This document shows, in pieces, positions 28,317 through 37,183 of a DNA stretch of 64,000 bases. Each line of letters begins with the position of its first letter. Position 1 is the first letter of the stretch. The stretch comes from Prevotella sp. tc2-28 (GTDB lineage: Bacteria; Bacteroidota; Bacteroidia; Bacteroidales; Bacteroidaceae), in contig NZ_FNRE01000016.1 in assembly GCF_900107705.1 (NCBI RefSeq), forward strand, positions 1 through 64,000. The letters run 5' to 3'. The position numbers and the translations under genes were made by a program. The notes below the pieces were generated by a model, which was not told where the DNA came from, searched no databases, and was given only the letters and a program-made list of their open reading frames with translations.

Positions 28317-30500
28317 ATGAAAAAGAAAATCATTAATGGTTTGCTCTTCGCAGTTGCATTGGTAGCTGCTACGAGCTCTTTCGTATCTTGTAAGGATTAC
28401 GAAGGTGACAACTATGCTGAATTTCAGGAAAAGTATGCTACACTTCAAGAAGCTTACAATGCTCAGGTGCAGGCTATGAAAGACTATGTCCTGACTTCAC
28501 GTTACAACAAAGAAGTTCTGGGCGGTACTTCTTATGATCACGCAAAGGCTATCCAGCAGCGTCTGATTGATTTGGAGACTGATACAGCTTCTTTGGCTAA
28601 GCGCATTGCCGACAACAACAAGTGGATTGCTAAGCTTTCAAATGACACGCTGAAGCCATTCATTTATTGCTGGGGTCCTGACCTTCAGACTGCAATGGAA
28701 AATGCTGCCAATGTATTCAATACTGTTTCTCATGATAGCGCCGAGTGGAATAGAGCTGTGGTTCTTGCTGACTCTGCTTATAAGTTCGTTACTTCTCAGA
28801 CAGAGTTCAAGAACTTGCAGGAGATGATTGATGCTTATAAGGCTGCAGACCAGGCTCTTCAGGAGGAGATTGATGAGCTGAATCAGCATATTGACAATCT
28901 GCTTGCAACCATCAAGAAGGATATTACTGGTATCGAGATCCAGGCTACCAAGAATCCTATCTATGGTACCTTCGCTTATCCTTTCGGCGCTCAGAGCAAC
29001 GTGCTCGCAGCTTACTATGGTAAGGCTGATGTTGGTTACACTTTCCCAACAACTGAGGATAACAAGTGGCTCAATGGCCAGTCTGTATTGACTGAAGCTG
29101 AGTTGGCAGGTATGGCTGCTTCTAAGGCTATCAAGCCTTATGATTTGAAGAGAGGTATTATCTGTGACGACACAGAAGGTAATGCTGGTACTTTGTATCT
29201 GACCATTAATCCTTCAAATGTAGTATTGGTTGGCAAAGACTTCACACTTCGCACAAGTGACAACAAGCTTTCTAAGGTTACTCTGTCTGATCTTCAGCCT
29301 TGCAATGAGCAACTCGTTTGGGGTTACAAGCGTGCTGCAGCCAACGAGAACTCTGCTAACGGTTTCTATTCAGCTAAGGCTTCTATTGCTAAGGCCGATT
29401 TCGACGATGTTAAGCTGGGTACTAGCTTCGACTATAAGTCTCTGAACAATGCTATCAGTGATGTTTTCACCGATTGGGCTAATCCTGGTGTACTGAACAT
29501 CGGTAATATCAATAACGTTCTGGCTAAGGCTCTGATGATTCAGGCTCCTCGTCTTAACGTCCAGGCTCAGTGGAAGGATACCACTGGTTGGAAGTTCTGG
29601 GCTTCTAAGTATGAGCTTGCTGCTGTTAGTGTTAAGCCTTTTGGTGTTGGTACGACTACTGGTACAGACTTCTCTAAGTGGTCTAAGATGGCTCAGGATA
29701 CATGGAATCAGAAGGTTCAGAATGTCCGCACTGAGCTTTGGCCTCTGATTGCATTCCAGCTCGCTGACGGTGATTATAAAAAGATGCAGGAGATCCTGAA
29801 TAATTATACTTTCCAGGAAAACGGTAAAAGCGATTTAGATATTCTCGACAAAAAAACTGGTAAAGTCCTTCACACTATTACTTTGAATGATGATGAGAAT
29901 AAGTCAGTTGTTGAAGGTTACAATCGTCTGCTGAATATTGTAAATGGTCTTCAGGGGAAAATTGACAATAAGACTACTGAGATTCGCAATGCTTTGGATG
30001 ACATCCTGGAGCGTTACAGCTCTCGCATGAACAAGATCTTCAACAAGATTAACCTTTGGTTGGCTGAGCCTTACCGTTTCTTCATGCCTGCTCTCTATGC
30101 AACATCTGATGCAGAGAATCTTGTACACTTGAGCCGTGTTATCGATGGTCCTACTTATGTGAAGGCTGGTACCGAGCTTGCTTTCTATCCCACCTCTGTA
30201 ACCAACGAGTTGTTGGCTCCTGCCTACAAGAAGTTCATTGGTGTATCTAACGTATTCAAGGGTGATGCAAGTGCCGTTAAGGGTGATGATGCTTGTAAGA
30301 AAGTTCAGGCTACCCTGAACAATGCTGTTGCTGACTTCAACCATGTTGTTGATGGTACTGCTTACAACATGTATAATCCGATGATGGGCTTCAAGATTTC
30401 CGACGACATGAAGGGTATGATCATTGAGATTACTTATGTAATGTTGGACTATGAAGGAGTTTCTTCAGCTAAGAAGTTCTATATCGAGGTACTCAATTAA
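28317..30500 (+). CDS. Large surface lipoprotein of unknown function
   Basis: The 727-residue protein has a lipoprotein signal (LVAATSSFVSCKDYEGD, Cys26 acylated). A helical N-terminal region follows with coiled-coil character, including AYKAADQALQEEIDELNQHI at ~165-195. The rest is largely beta with many aromatic residues. I recognise no catalytic family. Codon use is that of highly expressed genes. Together with the strong promoter and the OmpA gene 37 bases downstream, this suggests an abundant envelope protein, possibly a partner of that OmpA protein. The stop is at 30500. Confidence 0.8.
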   Translation: MKKKIINGLLFAVALVAATSSFVSCKDYEGDNYAEFQEKYATLQEAYNAQVQAMKDYVLTSRYNKEVLGGTSYDHAKAIQQRLIDLETDTASLAKRIADNNKWIAKLSNDTLKPFIYCWGPDLQTAMENAANVFNTVSHDSAEWNRAVVLADSAYKFVTSQTEFKNLQEMIDAYKAADQALQEEIDELNQHIDNLLATIKKDITGIEIQATKNPIYGTFAYPFGAQSNVLAAYYGKADVGYTFPTTEDNKWLNGQSVLTEAELAGMAASKAIKPYDLKRGIICDDTEGNAGTLYLTINPSNVVLVGKDFTLRTSDNKLSKVTLSDLQPCNEQLVWGYKRAAANENSANGFYSAKASIAKADFDDVKLGTSFDYKSLNNAISDVFTDWANPGVLNIGNINNVLAKALMIQAPRLNVQAQWKDTTGWKFWASKYELAAVSVKPFGVGTTTGTDFSKWSKMAQDTWNQKVQNVRTELWPLIAFQLADGDYKKMQEILNNYTFQENGKSDLDILDKKTGKVLHTITLNDDENKSVVEGYNRLLNIVNGLQGKIDNKTTEIRNALDDILERYSSRMNKIFNKINLWLAEPYRFFMPALYATSDAENLVHLSRVIDGPTYVKAGTELAFYPTSVTNELLAPAYKKFIGVSNVFKGDASAVKGDDACKKVQATLNNAVADFNHVVDGTAYNMYNPMMGFKISDDMKGMIIEITYVMLDYEGVSSAKKFYIEVLN

Positions 30501-30537
30501 TTTCACGGAAAGTAAAACGAAAAAATAAGATACAATT

Positions 30538-31734
30538 ATGAAAATCAAGAATGTATTGTTGTCTTGCCTGATGCTGGCTGGTGCCCTCAACGCATCTGCA
30601 CAGGAGGCTAAGACAGAGTATGTACCCAATCCGTATTGGTACATCCAGCTTCAGGGCGGTGCCCAGTACACACTTGGTGAGATCAACTTCAAGGATCTGA
30701 TCTCTCCTAACGTACAGGTTACTGTAGGTCGTCAGTTCAATCCCGTATTCGGTATGCGTCTGGCTGTAAACGCTTGGCAGAGCCGTGCCGGTGTTGACTA
30801 CAACGCTACTCAGACTTGGGTCGCTGGTCCTACTGGTACAGGTACGGTCGTTGCCGGTCCGGTTATCCCTGCTGGAACTACTAAGGTTAAGTGGATGTAC
30901 GTTGCTCCTGGCATCGATTTGACATTCAACCTGTCAAACCTGTTCTGTGGCTTCAATCCTAACCGTGTCTTCAACTTCAGCGTATTCGCTGGTGGTGGTG
31001 TGAACATCGGTTGGAACTTCGACAAGGACAGCAACTGGGACAATAAGGATCTGATGAATCAGCACACTGCAGCTGGCAACCAGAACTGGCAGTATGCTTG
31101 GACTGGTACAAAGGTTCGCGGTTTCGGTCGTGCCGGTATCGCTGCTGACTTCCGTCTGAGCGACGCTGTAAGCCTGGGTCTTGAGGCAAACGCCAACACC
31201 CTGAGCGACCACTACAATGGTAAGAAGGCTTCTAACTGGGACTGGTACTTCAACGCACTGGCAGGTATCAAGATCAACCTCGGTAAGACCTACACCACTC
31301 GCACCATCGAGGCTCCGAAGCCCGTTGAGCGTGTCGTTGAGAAGGTTATCGAGCGCGTTGTTGAGAAGCCCGCTCCTGCTCCTGCTGCTCCTATCGTAGA
31401 GGCAAAGGCTGAGCCTTTCCGTCGCGACGTATTCTTCAAGATCGGTACTGTTAACATCCGTCCTGAAGAGGCTCAGAAGGTAAAGGAAGTTGCTGACTAC
31501 CTGAAGGCTAACCCCAATGCAAAGGTTGAGGTAACTGGTTATGCAGACCGTGGTACTGGTAACCCCACTATCAACAACCGTCTGTCTAAGCAGCGTGCTG
31601 AAGCTGTCTTCACCTCTTTGACTAAGACTCACAAGATTGATGCTTCTCGCATCAAGGTTGACTTCAAGGGTGACACCATCCAGCCGTTCGCTAAGGATGT
31701 TGAGAACCGTGTTGCAATCTGCATTGCTGAGTAA
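30538..31734 (+). CDS. OmpA family outer-membrane protein
   Basis: The 398-residue protein has a signal peptide (MKIKNVLLSCLMLAGALNASAQ) and an N-terminal eight-strand beta-barrel (~25-260). A Val/Glu/Pro-rich hinge (ERVVEKVIERVVEKPAPAPAAP) leads to a C-terminal OmpA peptidoglycan-binding domain (GYADRGTGNPTINNRLSKQR). It anchors the outer membrane to the wall and is likely one of the most abundant surface proteins. It is followed by a terminator. Confidence 0.93.
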   Translation: MKIKNVLLSCLMLAGALNASAQEAKTEYVPNPYWYIQLQGGAQYTLGEINFKDLISPNVQVTVGRQFNPVFGMRLAVNAWQSRAGVDYNATQTWVAGPTGTGTVVAGPVIPAGTTKVKWMYVAPGIDLTFNLSNLFCGFNPNRVFNFSVFAGGGVNIGWNFDKDSNWDNKDLMNQHTAAGNQNWQYAWTGTKVRGFGRAGIAADFRLSDAVSLGLEANANTLSDHYNGKKASNWDWYFNALAGIKINLGKTYTTRTIEAPKPVERVVEKVIERVVEKPAPAPAAPIVEAKAEPFRRDVFFKIGTVNIRPEEAQKVKEVADYLKANPNAKVEVTGYADRGTGNPTINNRLSKQRAEAVFTSLTKTHKIDASRIKVDFKGDTIQPFAKDVENRVAICIAE

Positions 31735-31754
31735 TCAAAAATAACAATTAATAT

Positions 31755-31793
31755 AGAGCCTGGCTTTACGGTTTGTAGGCCAGGCTCTTTTTA
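31755..31793 (+). terminator. Terminator after ompA
   Basis: AGAGCCTGGC / GCCAGGCTCT stem followed by TTTTT; it ends the lipoprotein-OmpA transcript. Confidence 0.9.
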
Positions 31794-31804
31794 TCAATAA
31801 ACTT

Positions 31805-32917
31805 ATGAAGAAAGTTTTACTTAGTGTTTTAGCCTTATTGCCCTTAGCCATCTGTGCTCAGATTCAGACGGGATTTTATCGTGTACAGAACGCAGGAACA
31901 TCCCGTTTTCTCTCTGTTATTGACAATAAGAGTGCAGGCGTAGTTGATCTCGATGTGGATATTGAAATGCTTCGGATGTTAACAGGTTTTGAGGATACGA
32001 TCTCTTTCAATCCCGCTACAGTTTGTTATATTACTCATATTGGCGGGTCTAATTGCAATCTGAGTGGTCAGGATATGGACCTCTATCAGAGAACATCTAT
32101 TTATTTACAGATTTTTCCTTATGGTGTTGGTACTTATCGCATGGGCGCATCATCAAGTCAAGCAACTAGATACTTGGCTGATGATATTGATAGCCCAAAT
32201 CCAGATTCAAAGATGAAAGGTGATCAACATTGGAATTTTATACCTGTGGATCAAAGTGAAACTGGTTATTTTGGTGTCAAGCCTGACATTCATACCACGA
32301 ATGATAATGCTTACTGGGCTACCCTATATGCAGGTTTCGGTTTTACGCCATCTGCAGAAACAACCAAAGTGTATTATGTCTCGAGTGTTAAGAATGGGTG
32401 TGCTATTATTAAGCCAATAACGGGTATAGTACCCAAAAACTCACCTGTTTTGGTAAAATGTACTGGCCCTCAGCCTTCGGATAATAAATTGACATTAAAG
32501 AATTACGATGCTGCTGTGGCAGGAAATCAGCTGATAGGCTGTTTCTATAACAGCAATCATTATTTTGATGATGATGATGGTTGCTATTATGAACACAGGA
32601 ATAGAATGGACTATAAAGCATCGACCATGCGTGTGCTCGGCACAACAGCAGATGGTAAGCCGGCTTTTGTCAAGACTAATATTGATTATTTGCCTGCCAA
32701 TAAGGCTTATCTTGATCTGACGGATAGCAGTTCATTGCCTGATGTACTTCCGATATTAACAGAAGAGGAGTACGAGGAATACATCACTGGAATTGATGAA
32801 CTTCCTGCTGTAACGACAGCTGGTAAGAAAGTTGTTTATGACTTGCAAGGTCGTCGTATTGCTGCTCCCTCAAAGGGTCTTTATATTGTCAATGGCAAGA
32901 AGATAGTAATTAAGTAA
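31805..32917 (+). CDS. Secreted protein with Por-type C-terminal tail
   Basis: The 370-residue protein has a signal peptide (MKKVLLSVLALLPLAICAQ). A body follows that begins GFYRVQNAGTSRFLSVIDNK, reminiscent of Prevotella proteins with beta-trefoil-like repeats. The last ~30 residues (KVVYDLQGRRIAAPSKGLYI then VNGKKIVIK) match the tail common on Prevotella exported proteins and related to type IX sorting domains. No enzyme motif is visible. Its own promoter is not obvious; a strong terminator follows. Confidence 0.75.
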   Translation: MKKVLLSVLALLPLAICAQIQTGFYRVQNAGTSRFLSVIDNKSAGVVDLDVDIEMLRMLTGFEDTISFNPATVCYITHIGGSNCNLSGQDMDLYQRTSIYLQIFPYGVGTYRMGASSSQATRYLADDIDSPNPDSKMKGDQHWNFIPVDQSETGYFGVKPDIHTTNDNAYWATLYAGFGFTPSAETTKVYYVSSVKNGCAIIKPITGIVPKNSPVLVKCTGPQPSDNKLTLKNYDAAVAGNQLIGCFYNSNHYFDDDDGCYYEHRNRMDYKASTMRVLGTTADGKPAFVKTNIDYLPANKAYLDLTDSSSLPDVLPILTEEEYEEYITGIDELPAVTTAGKKVVYDLQGRRIAAPSKGLYIVNGKKIVIK

Positions 32918-32938
32918 TCGTCACACATCATAACAAAT

Positions 32939-32970
32939 TAAAGCGCTCCTTTACGGGAGCGCTTTTTTTT
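32939..32970 (+). terminator. Terminator
   Basis: AAAGCGCTCC / GGGAGCGCTTT with loop TTTAC and eight Ts; it ends the secreted-protein gene. Confidence 0.9.
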
Positions 32971-32982
32971 CTATTAATAGTT

Positions 32983-33034
32983 ACAATTGCTACCATTAAT
33001 GCTCGCAATTGCTACATTTAATAGTAGCAATCCT
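32983..33034. repeat. 22-bp-period intergenic repeat (ATTGCTAC)
   Basis: ATTGCTAC recurs at 32986 and 33008, exactly 22 bases apart. A third, inverted GTAGCAAT is at 33024 and a decayed unit at 33030. Each is followed by an ATTAAT/ATTTAAT core. The array lies between two convergent genes. Confidence 0.65.
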
Positions 33035-33039
33035 AAGCA

Positions 33040-34041
33040 TTAGAAGATGCGGCGCGTGATGCGAAGGTTCAGGACGGGGAATGCCTTGACACCTTTCACG
33101 AATTTGACGTAGTCGCCAACTTTGCCACCAATGTTCTCAACGTCTTTCGACAGATTAACGCCCTCGTGAGTGATGATGCTTGGCGTACCACCCCAAAACA
33201 TCACTCCAGCGTCGAAACCAATGTGGTAGTCATCGTTACCCTTAATCAATCGGCCTTCGTAACCAAAACCAACGTAAGGTTTAAAGCTGTTGGTTGTAGC
33301 GTCAGCATACACCATACTGTTTTCGTTGGGTTCCATGTAGTAGGTATCGCCCTGCTTGTGCGCAATACCGTTGGCATCCGTCATGTCGTGAGTAAATGTT
33401 CCCAAAGGAATACCCATCTGCCCAAAGCTAAGTAATTGATTTTCAATATCTGGATTCAAGTAGACAGGGCCAGTACTCTCTAAGTCAATGATTGGGGTGG
33501 GAATTCCAAGAACCATATCTTGATAGGATACATCATACAGATGGTTATACATGCCTACAGCAAACAAGGAGGGGGAATCTTCTTGCGCATTGACTGCCTC
33601 GGCAATTTTCGATGGGCCCCAATGGAAGCCGGCAGTTACGTGCCAGTGCTTGTTCTTGAAAGGATAGACATCCACAAGAAATTTGAAATTCCACATGGTG
33701 GGCTTTCCTTTCATAGTGACATTCTGGTCGACCTTGAATCCCGTCAGTCCATACAGCGCCTCCGACATATGGTCGAGTGTGCTCTCAGTAGGTGTTTCTT
33801 GTCCACCAAACGATTCTACATTAAAGTGCATGTCGTAGTTAAAGCGAGGCATCGCCTCAAAGCCTGCCCGCAGTTTCACCAGCTCGTGGACGGGCATTGC
33901 AACATCGAAACCAATACCCGTTGTTCCCAGTGTAACGCCGAGGTCGAGGTTGCCAAACGGTTTGGTGTCTTGAGCCGTAGCCGAGAAGGTTGTTGCACAC
34001 AAAAGGGCTATGGAATAAATGATTCTTTTCATTGTCTTCAT
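33040..34041 (-). CDS. Outer-membrane beta-barrel protein
   Basis: The 333-residue protein has a signal peptide (MKTMKRIIYSIALLCATTFS, ATAQ cleavage). Alternating amphipathic strands follow (GNLDLGVTLGTTGIGFDVAM, KLRAGFEAMPRF, NFKFLVDVYPFKNKHWHVTA), and it ends in an aromatic residue (RITRRIF), as expected for a BAM-assembled barrel. Substrate or role is unknown. I start it at 34041 because the longer frame begins inside the -7 box at 34066-34073. Confidence 0.85.
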   Translation of the reverse strand: MKTMKRIIYSIALLCATTFSATAQDTKPFGNLDLGVTLGTTGIGFDVAMPVHELVKLRAGFEAMPRFNYDMHFNVESFGGQETPTESTLDHMSEALYGLTGFKVDQNVTMKGKPTMWNFKFLVDVYPFKNKHWHVTAGFHWGPSKIAEAVNAQEDSPSLFAVGMYNHLYDVSYQDMVLGIPTPIIDLESTGPVYLNPDIENQLLSFGQMGIPLGTFTHDMTDANGIAHKQGDTYYMEPNENSMVYADATTNSFKPYVGFGYEGRLIKGNDDYHIGFDAGVMFWGGTPSIITHEGVNLSKDVENIGGKVGDYVKFVKGVKAFPVLNLRITRRIF

Positions 34042-34065
34042 AATATAATAGGTAATATGACGGTG

Positions 34066-34096
34066 CAAAATTAGGAGAAAAAAAGGAAATAACCAA
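34066..34096 (-). promoter_or_regulatory. Promoter of minus-strand barrel gene
   Basis: Minus strand: TTG (34094-34096), 20 bases, TAATTTTG (34066-34073), exact match. It diverges from the promoter at 34106-34135. Confidence 0.8.
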
Positions 34097-34105
34097 TAAA
34101 ATACT

Positions 34106-34135
34106 TTGAATTTCTGATTTATTTGTTTATTTTTG
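34106..34135 (+). promoter_or_regulatory. Promoter of plus-strand barrel gene
   Basis: TTG (34106-34108), 19 bases, TATTTTTG (34128-34135). The leader to the ATG at 34177 contains GGGAACGTTAACACTAACG. Confidence 0.65.
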
Positions 34136-34176
34136 CAGTCATAATTAACGGGAACGTTAACACTAACGATAACTTG

Positions 34177-34920
34177 ATGATGAAACGATTGTTCTTAATA
34201 GGGGCTTTTGCCTGTCTGACAATGAATATGGTGGCTCAGGACAGCCAGTGGTTTGTTCAGGGCAACTTCGTGTGGAATGCCTGGTATGGAGTGGGGGAGA
34301 AGTCACTGGTGGCACCTCTTCATAAGTTTCCTGGCGGTGGTGGCAAGGGCTACACGGGCTGGGGTATCTCATTGGCAGGTGGCCGATGGATGACTTCAGT
34401 GATGGCACTACGCACCAAACTGAACCTATGGCAGATGGGAACGAAGTCGGATGATGGACTGGCAGCGGATAAATACTGGACGTTGAACGAGCAGGTGATG
34501 TTTAATGTGAGCAGTCTGTTTATGGGACACAATCCATATCGCCTGTGGAACTGCATACCCTATATCGGAGCCGGTCTCTCCCGTAACATGTCGGAAGCCC
34601 ATTATACCAGCGACCTCAGTTTTGGTATCCTGAATACTTTCCGACTGACTCCCAAGCTGGCTGCAAACTTTGAGATAGGCTGGAACAGTTATGAGGGGAA
34701 TGGCGGAATAGCCTTGAAGGATCGTAAGCAGCAGATAACCTTTGAGTTCGGTTTGACTTGGTGCTTTGGCACTTCCAAAGCCAGCAAGAAGGCTGACGCT
34801 GATGCCATCGAATCGTTGTCGCAGGGTGAAATTGATGCCTTAAATGCCCAGTTGGCCGATATGGAAGCTGAGAATGAACAACTGCGCAAAGAGTTGGAAG
34901 AGGCGAAAAAACAGAAATAA
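34177..34920 (+). CDS. Outer-membrane barrel with C-terminal coiled coil
   Basis: This ~247-residue protein has a signal peptide (MMKRLFLIGAFACLTMNMVA) and a barrel-like domain (residues ~22-205, with segments such as GKGYTGWGISLAGGRWMTSV). It ends in a ~40-residue coiled coil, ALNAQLADMEAENEQLRKEL. The coiled coil would sit in the periplasm and could touch the cell wall or form trimers. It is divergent from the barrel gene at 33040. The start is the double ATG; the longer frame starts before the transcription start. Confidence 0.82.
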   Translation: MMKRLFLIGAFACLTMNMVAQDSQWFVQGNFVWNAWYGVGEKSLVAPLHKFPGGGGKGYTGWGISLAGGRWMTSVMALRTKLNLWQMGTKSDDGLAADKYWTLNEQVMFNVSSLFMGHNPYRLWNCIPYIGAGLSRNMSEAHYTSDLSFGILNTFRLTPKLAANFEIGWNSYEGNGGIALKDRKQQITFEFGLTWCFGTSKASKKADADAIESLSQGEIDALNAQLADMEAENEQLRKELEEAKKQK

Positions 34921-34941
34921 TGAAAAAAGTGGTGCAAAAGT

Positions 34942-34972
34942 TTGGTGGTTTCAAAAAAATGCCGTACCTTTG
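34942..34972 (+). promoter_or_regulatory. Promoter of tRNA-Val copy 1
   Basis: TTG (34942-34944), 20 bases, TACCTTTG (34965-34972), exact. The 25 bases from the -7 box onward are repeated before the second tRNA copy at 37155. Confidence 0.82.
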
Positions 34973-34992
34973 CACTCGCTTTTGAAAAGCAA

Positions 34993-35067
34993 GGGCGCTT
35001 AGCTCAGCTGGTTTAGAGCATCTGCCTTACAAGCAGAGGGTCGGGGGTTCGAATCCCTCAGCGCCCA
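34993..35067 (+). tRNA. tRNA-Val (TAC), copy 1
   Basis: A 75-nt cloverleaf with acceptor GGGCGCT/AGCGCCC, discriminator A and D-arm AGCTCAGCTGGTTTAGAGC. The anticodon loop is CTTACAA (anticodon TAC) and the T loop TTCGAAT. No CCA is encoded. It is followed by its own terminator. An identical gene lies at 37184. Confidence 0.97.
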
Positions 35068-35077
35068 CAAAGAAATG

Positions 35078-35106
35078 AAGTTCCGAAATTTCCGGAACTT
35101 TTTTTT
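35078..35106 (+). terminator. Terminator of tRNA-Val copy 1
   Basis: AAGTTCCG / CGGAACTT stem with loop AAATTTC and eight Ts. Confidence 0.88.
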
Positions 35107-35132
35107 GTTTCAAAAATGCCTCCCCAAACGTT

Positions 35133-35186
35133 GAGTTAACTCGATGGATTGATCGAGTTAACTCAAACGATGAATCGAGTTAACTC
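35133..35186. repeat. Three GAGTTAACTC palindromes at 22-bp spacing
   Basis: The 10-bp perfect palindrome GAGTTAACTC occurs at 35133, 35155 and 35177, exactly 22 bases apart (two helical turns), with variable bases between. It lies ~60-115 bases upstream of the paaK -7 box, so it could be an operator cluster for paaK or a neutral repeat. Confidence 0.85.
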
Positions 35187-35246
35187 AGCTCAAAAAGCCC
35201 GTTAATTTTTTATGGGAATAAATTTTTATATTTCAGAAAAAATCCC

Positions 35247-35254
35247 TACCTTTG
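35247..35254 (+). promoter_or_regulatory. -7 box of paaK
   Basis: TACCTTTG followed by GCATC, with a T-rich -33 region. The leader to the ATG at 35304 is about 45 bases and A-rich. Confidence 0.7.
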
Positions 35255-35303
35255 CATCAACACAACAACTAGCATAAAACGAAAACAAAAACAGAAAAGA
35301 AAA

Positions 35304-36602
35304 ATGATTTGGAATGAGACTATGGAATGCATGGATCGCGAGCAACTGCGCGACATCCAAAGCATCCGACTGAAGAAGATGGCGGAGTATGTATATCATA
35401 ACACGCCGTTTTATCGTAAGAAGTTCCAGGAAATGGGGCTGGAACCAGGTGATATCAAGACAATAGACGATATCACTAAGTTGCCGTTTACCAATAAACT
35501 CGACTTGCGTGACAACTATCCTTTTGGGTTGGCTGCTGTGCCGATGTCACAAATTGTTCGCATCCATGCCTCGAGTGGTACAACCGGCAAACCCGTTGTT
35601 GTGTTATACACCCGAAAAGACCTGGCGATGTGGGCAGAGGCTATTTCGCGCGCCTTTACTGCCTATGGTGCTACGAAGGATGATATCTTCCAGGTAGCCT
35701 ATGGCTATGGTCTGTTTACTGGTGGTCTGGGCGCACATGACGGTGCCACGAATATCGGTGCCTCTGTTATCCCCATCTCCAGCGGTAATACGCAGAAGCA
35801 GATGACGCTCATGCACGACTTTGGTACCACCGTGCTCTGCTGTACACCCAGCTATGGTCTCTTCCTGGGAGAAGCCATGCAGGAGAGCGAGTGGAGCAGA
35901 GACGAGTTTAAGTTGAAGATAGGTGCTTTCGGTGCTGAGCCTTGGACAGAAGAGATGCGCAAGAAGTTGGAGCATACCCTGGGTATTAAGGCATACGACA
36001 TCTATGGCCTGTCAGAGATTGCCGGACCTGGTGTGGGCTTCGAATGTGAACATCAGTGTGGTACGCACCTGAACGAAGATTATTTCTATCCCGAGATATT
36101 GAATCCTGAAACGGGAGAGCCGATGCCTGAAGGACAACTCGGTGAGTTAACCTTTACCCATCTCACCAAGGAAGGCATGCCCCTGTTGCGCTATCGTACG
36201 CACGACCTGACGGCATTGCACTATGACAAGTGTAAGTGTGGACGCACCTTGGTACGTATGGACCGCATTCTGGGTCGCTGCGACGATATGTTGATTATTC
36301 GTGGTGTCAATGTATTCCCATCGCAGATAGAGGATGTCATCCTGAAACAAGAGGAGTTCGAACCACACTTCTTCCTGACTGTCGATCGAGTGAACAATAC
36401 GGATACCTCCGAGTTGAAGGTGGAGGTGAAGGAAGAGTACTTCACCGACGATATGGCTACGATGGTAGGCTTGCAGAAGAAACTGGAAGGCGAGCTGCGC
36501 AGCGTCATCGGATTGGGATTCAAGGTTAAACTGGTTGAACCAAAGGCCATTGAGCGCTCAGAGGGTAAAGCCAAGCGCGTGAACGATAAGCGTAAATTGT
36601 AA
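35304..36602 (+). CDS. paaK: Phenylacetate-CoA ligase
   Basis: The 432-residue member of the adenylate-forming superfamily activates phenylacetate (or a related aryl acid) to its CoA thioester using ATP. It shows HASSGTTGKPVVVLYT (P-loop, ~85-100), YGLSEIAGPGV and the C-terminal RGVNVFPSQIE hinge. In anaerobic Bacteroidota this enzyme usually acts in reverse, making ATP from aromatic acyl-CoA produced by indolepyruvate oxidoreductase. No ior genes are present in the window. It is co-transcribed with an ACT-domain gene 23 bases downstream. Confidence 0.94.
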   Translation: MIWNETMECMDREQLRDIQSIRLKKMAEYVYHNTPFYRKKFQEMGLEPGDIKTIDDITKLPFTNKLDLRDNYPFGLAAVPMSQIVRIHASSGTTGKPVVVLYTRKDLAMWAEAISRAFTAYGATKDDIFQVAYGYGLFTGGLGAHDGATNIGASVIPISSGNTQKQMTLMHDFGTTVLCCTPSYGLFLGEAMQESEWSRDEFKLKIGAFGAEPWTEEMRKKLEHTLGIKAYDIYGLSEIAGPGVGFECEHQCGTHLNEDYFYPEILNPETGEPMPEGQLGELTFTHLTKEGMPLLRYRTHDLTALHYDKCKCGRTLVRMDRILGRCDDMLIIRGVNVFPSQIEDVILKQEEFEPHFFLTVDRVNNTDTSELKVEVKEEYFTDDMATMVGLQKKLEGELRSVIGLGFKVKLVEPKAIERSEGKAKRVNDKRKL

Positions 36603-36625
36603 ATAGTTAAATAGTAAATATCATT

Positions 36626-37051
36626 ATGCTAGCAAAACAATTATCTATTTTCTTGGAGAATAAGTCGGGCCGACTGACTGAGGTCACCGACGTGTTGGGT
36701 GAGGCAGGTGTCAACCTCTCAGCCATGAGTATTGCCGACAACTCAGACTTTGGTATCCTGCGTTGCATTGTAAGCGATCCGGACAAAGCCTATCAAGTGC
36801 TGAAGGCAGCCCATTTCGCCGTAAAGATTACGGATGTCATCGGATTTACCTGTCCGAACATCAGCGGTTCGCTCGCCAAGGTATTGAAACACCTGTCGGA
36901 GAATGGCGTGTTTATTGAGTATATGTACTCTTTCGCCAATGGTGATGTGGCTACTGTCGTCATTCGTCCGACTGATCTGGAGGCCTGTGAGCGCATCCTC
37001 TCGGAGAAGAAGGTGGAACTGATGGCAGCTAATGACCTGTATAGATTATAG
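36626..37051 (+). CDS. Tandem ACT domain protein
   Basis: The 141-residue protein consists of two ACT domains, residues ~1-70 (KQLSIFLENKSGRLTEVTDV) and ~72-141 (SGSLAKVLKHLSENGVFIEY). ACT domains bind amino acids and regulate metabolism. Its location after paaK, a common arrangement in Bacteroidota, suggests it senses an aromatic amino acid and adjusts this pathway. The ligand is inferred, not visible. AGGTGAGAGGTAAGAGG-type purine repeats follow the stop. Confidence 0.9.
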   Translation: MLAKQLSIFLENKSGRLTEVTDVLGEAGVNLSAMSIADNSDFGILRCIVSDPDKAYQVLKAAHFAVKITDVIGFTCPNISGSLAKVLKHLSENGVFIEYMYSFANGDVATVVIRPTDLEACERILSEKKVELMAANDLYRL

Positions 37052-37154
37052 AGGTGAGAGGTAAGAGGTGAGAGGTGAGAAGGTCGACTGTTAAATAGTG
37101 CTAACAGGATAAACATTTCTCACCTCTCATTTCACTTTTCTCGTTTATTCTTAT

Positions 37155-37162
37155 TACCTTTG
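37155..37162 (+). promoter_or_regulatory. -7 box of tRNA-Val copy 2
   Basis: TACCTTTG followed by the same leader (GCACTCGCTTTTGAAAAG) as copy 1. The -33 region differs from copy 1. Confidence 0.75.
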
Positions 37163-37183
37163 CACTCGCTTTTGAAAAGAAAG

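Noticed and set aside
34993..35067. tRNA-Val copy 1 as an integration site
   Set aside because: Both tRNA-Val copies are complete and no integrase is nearby, so a simple duplication explains them better than element insertion.
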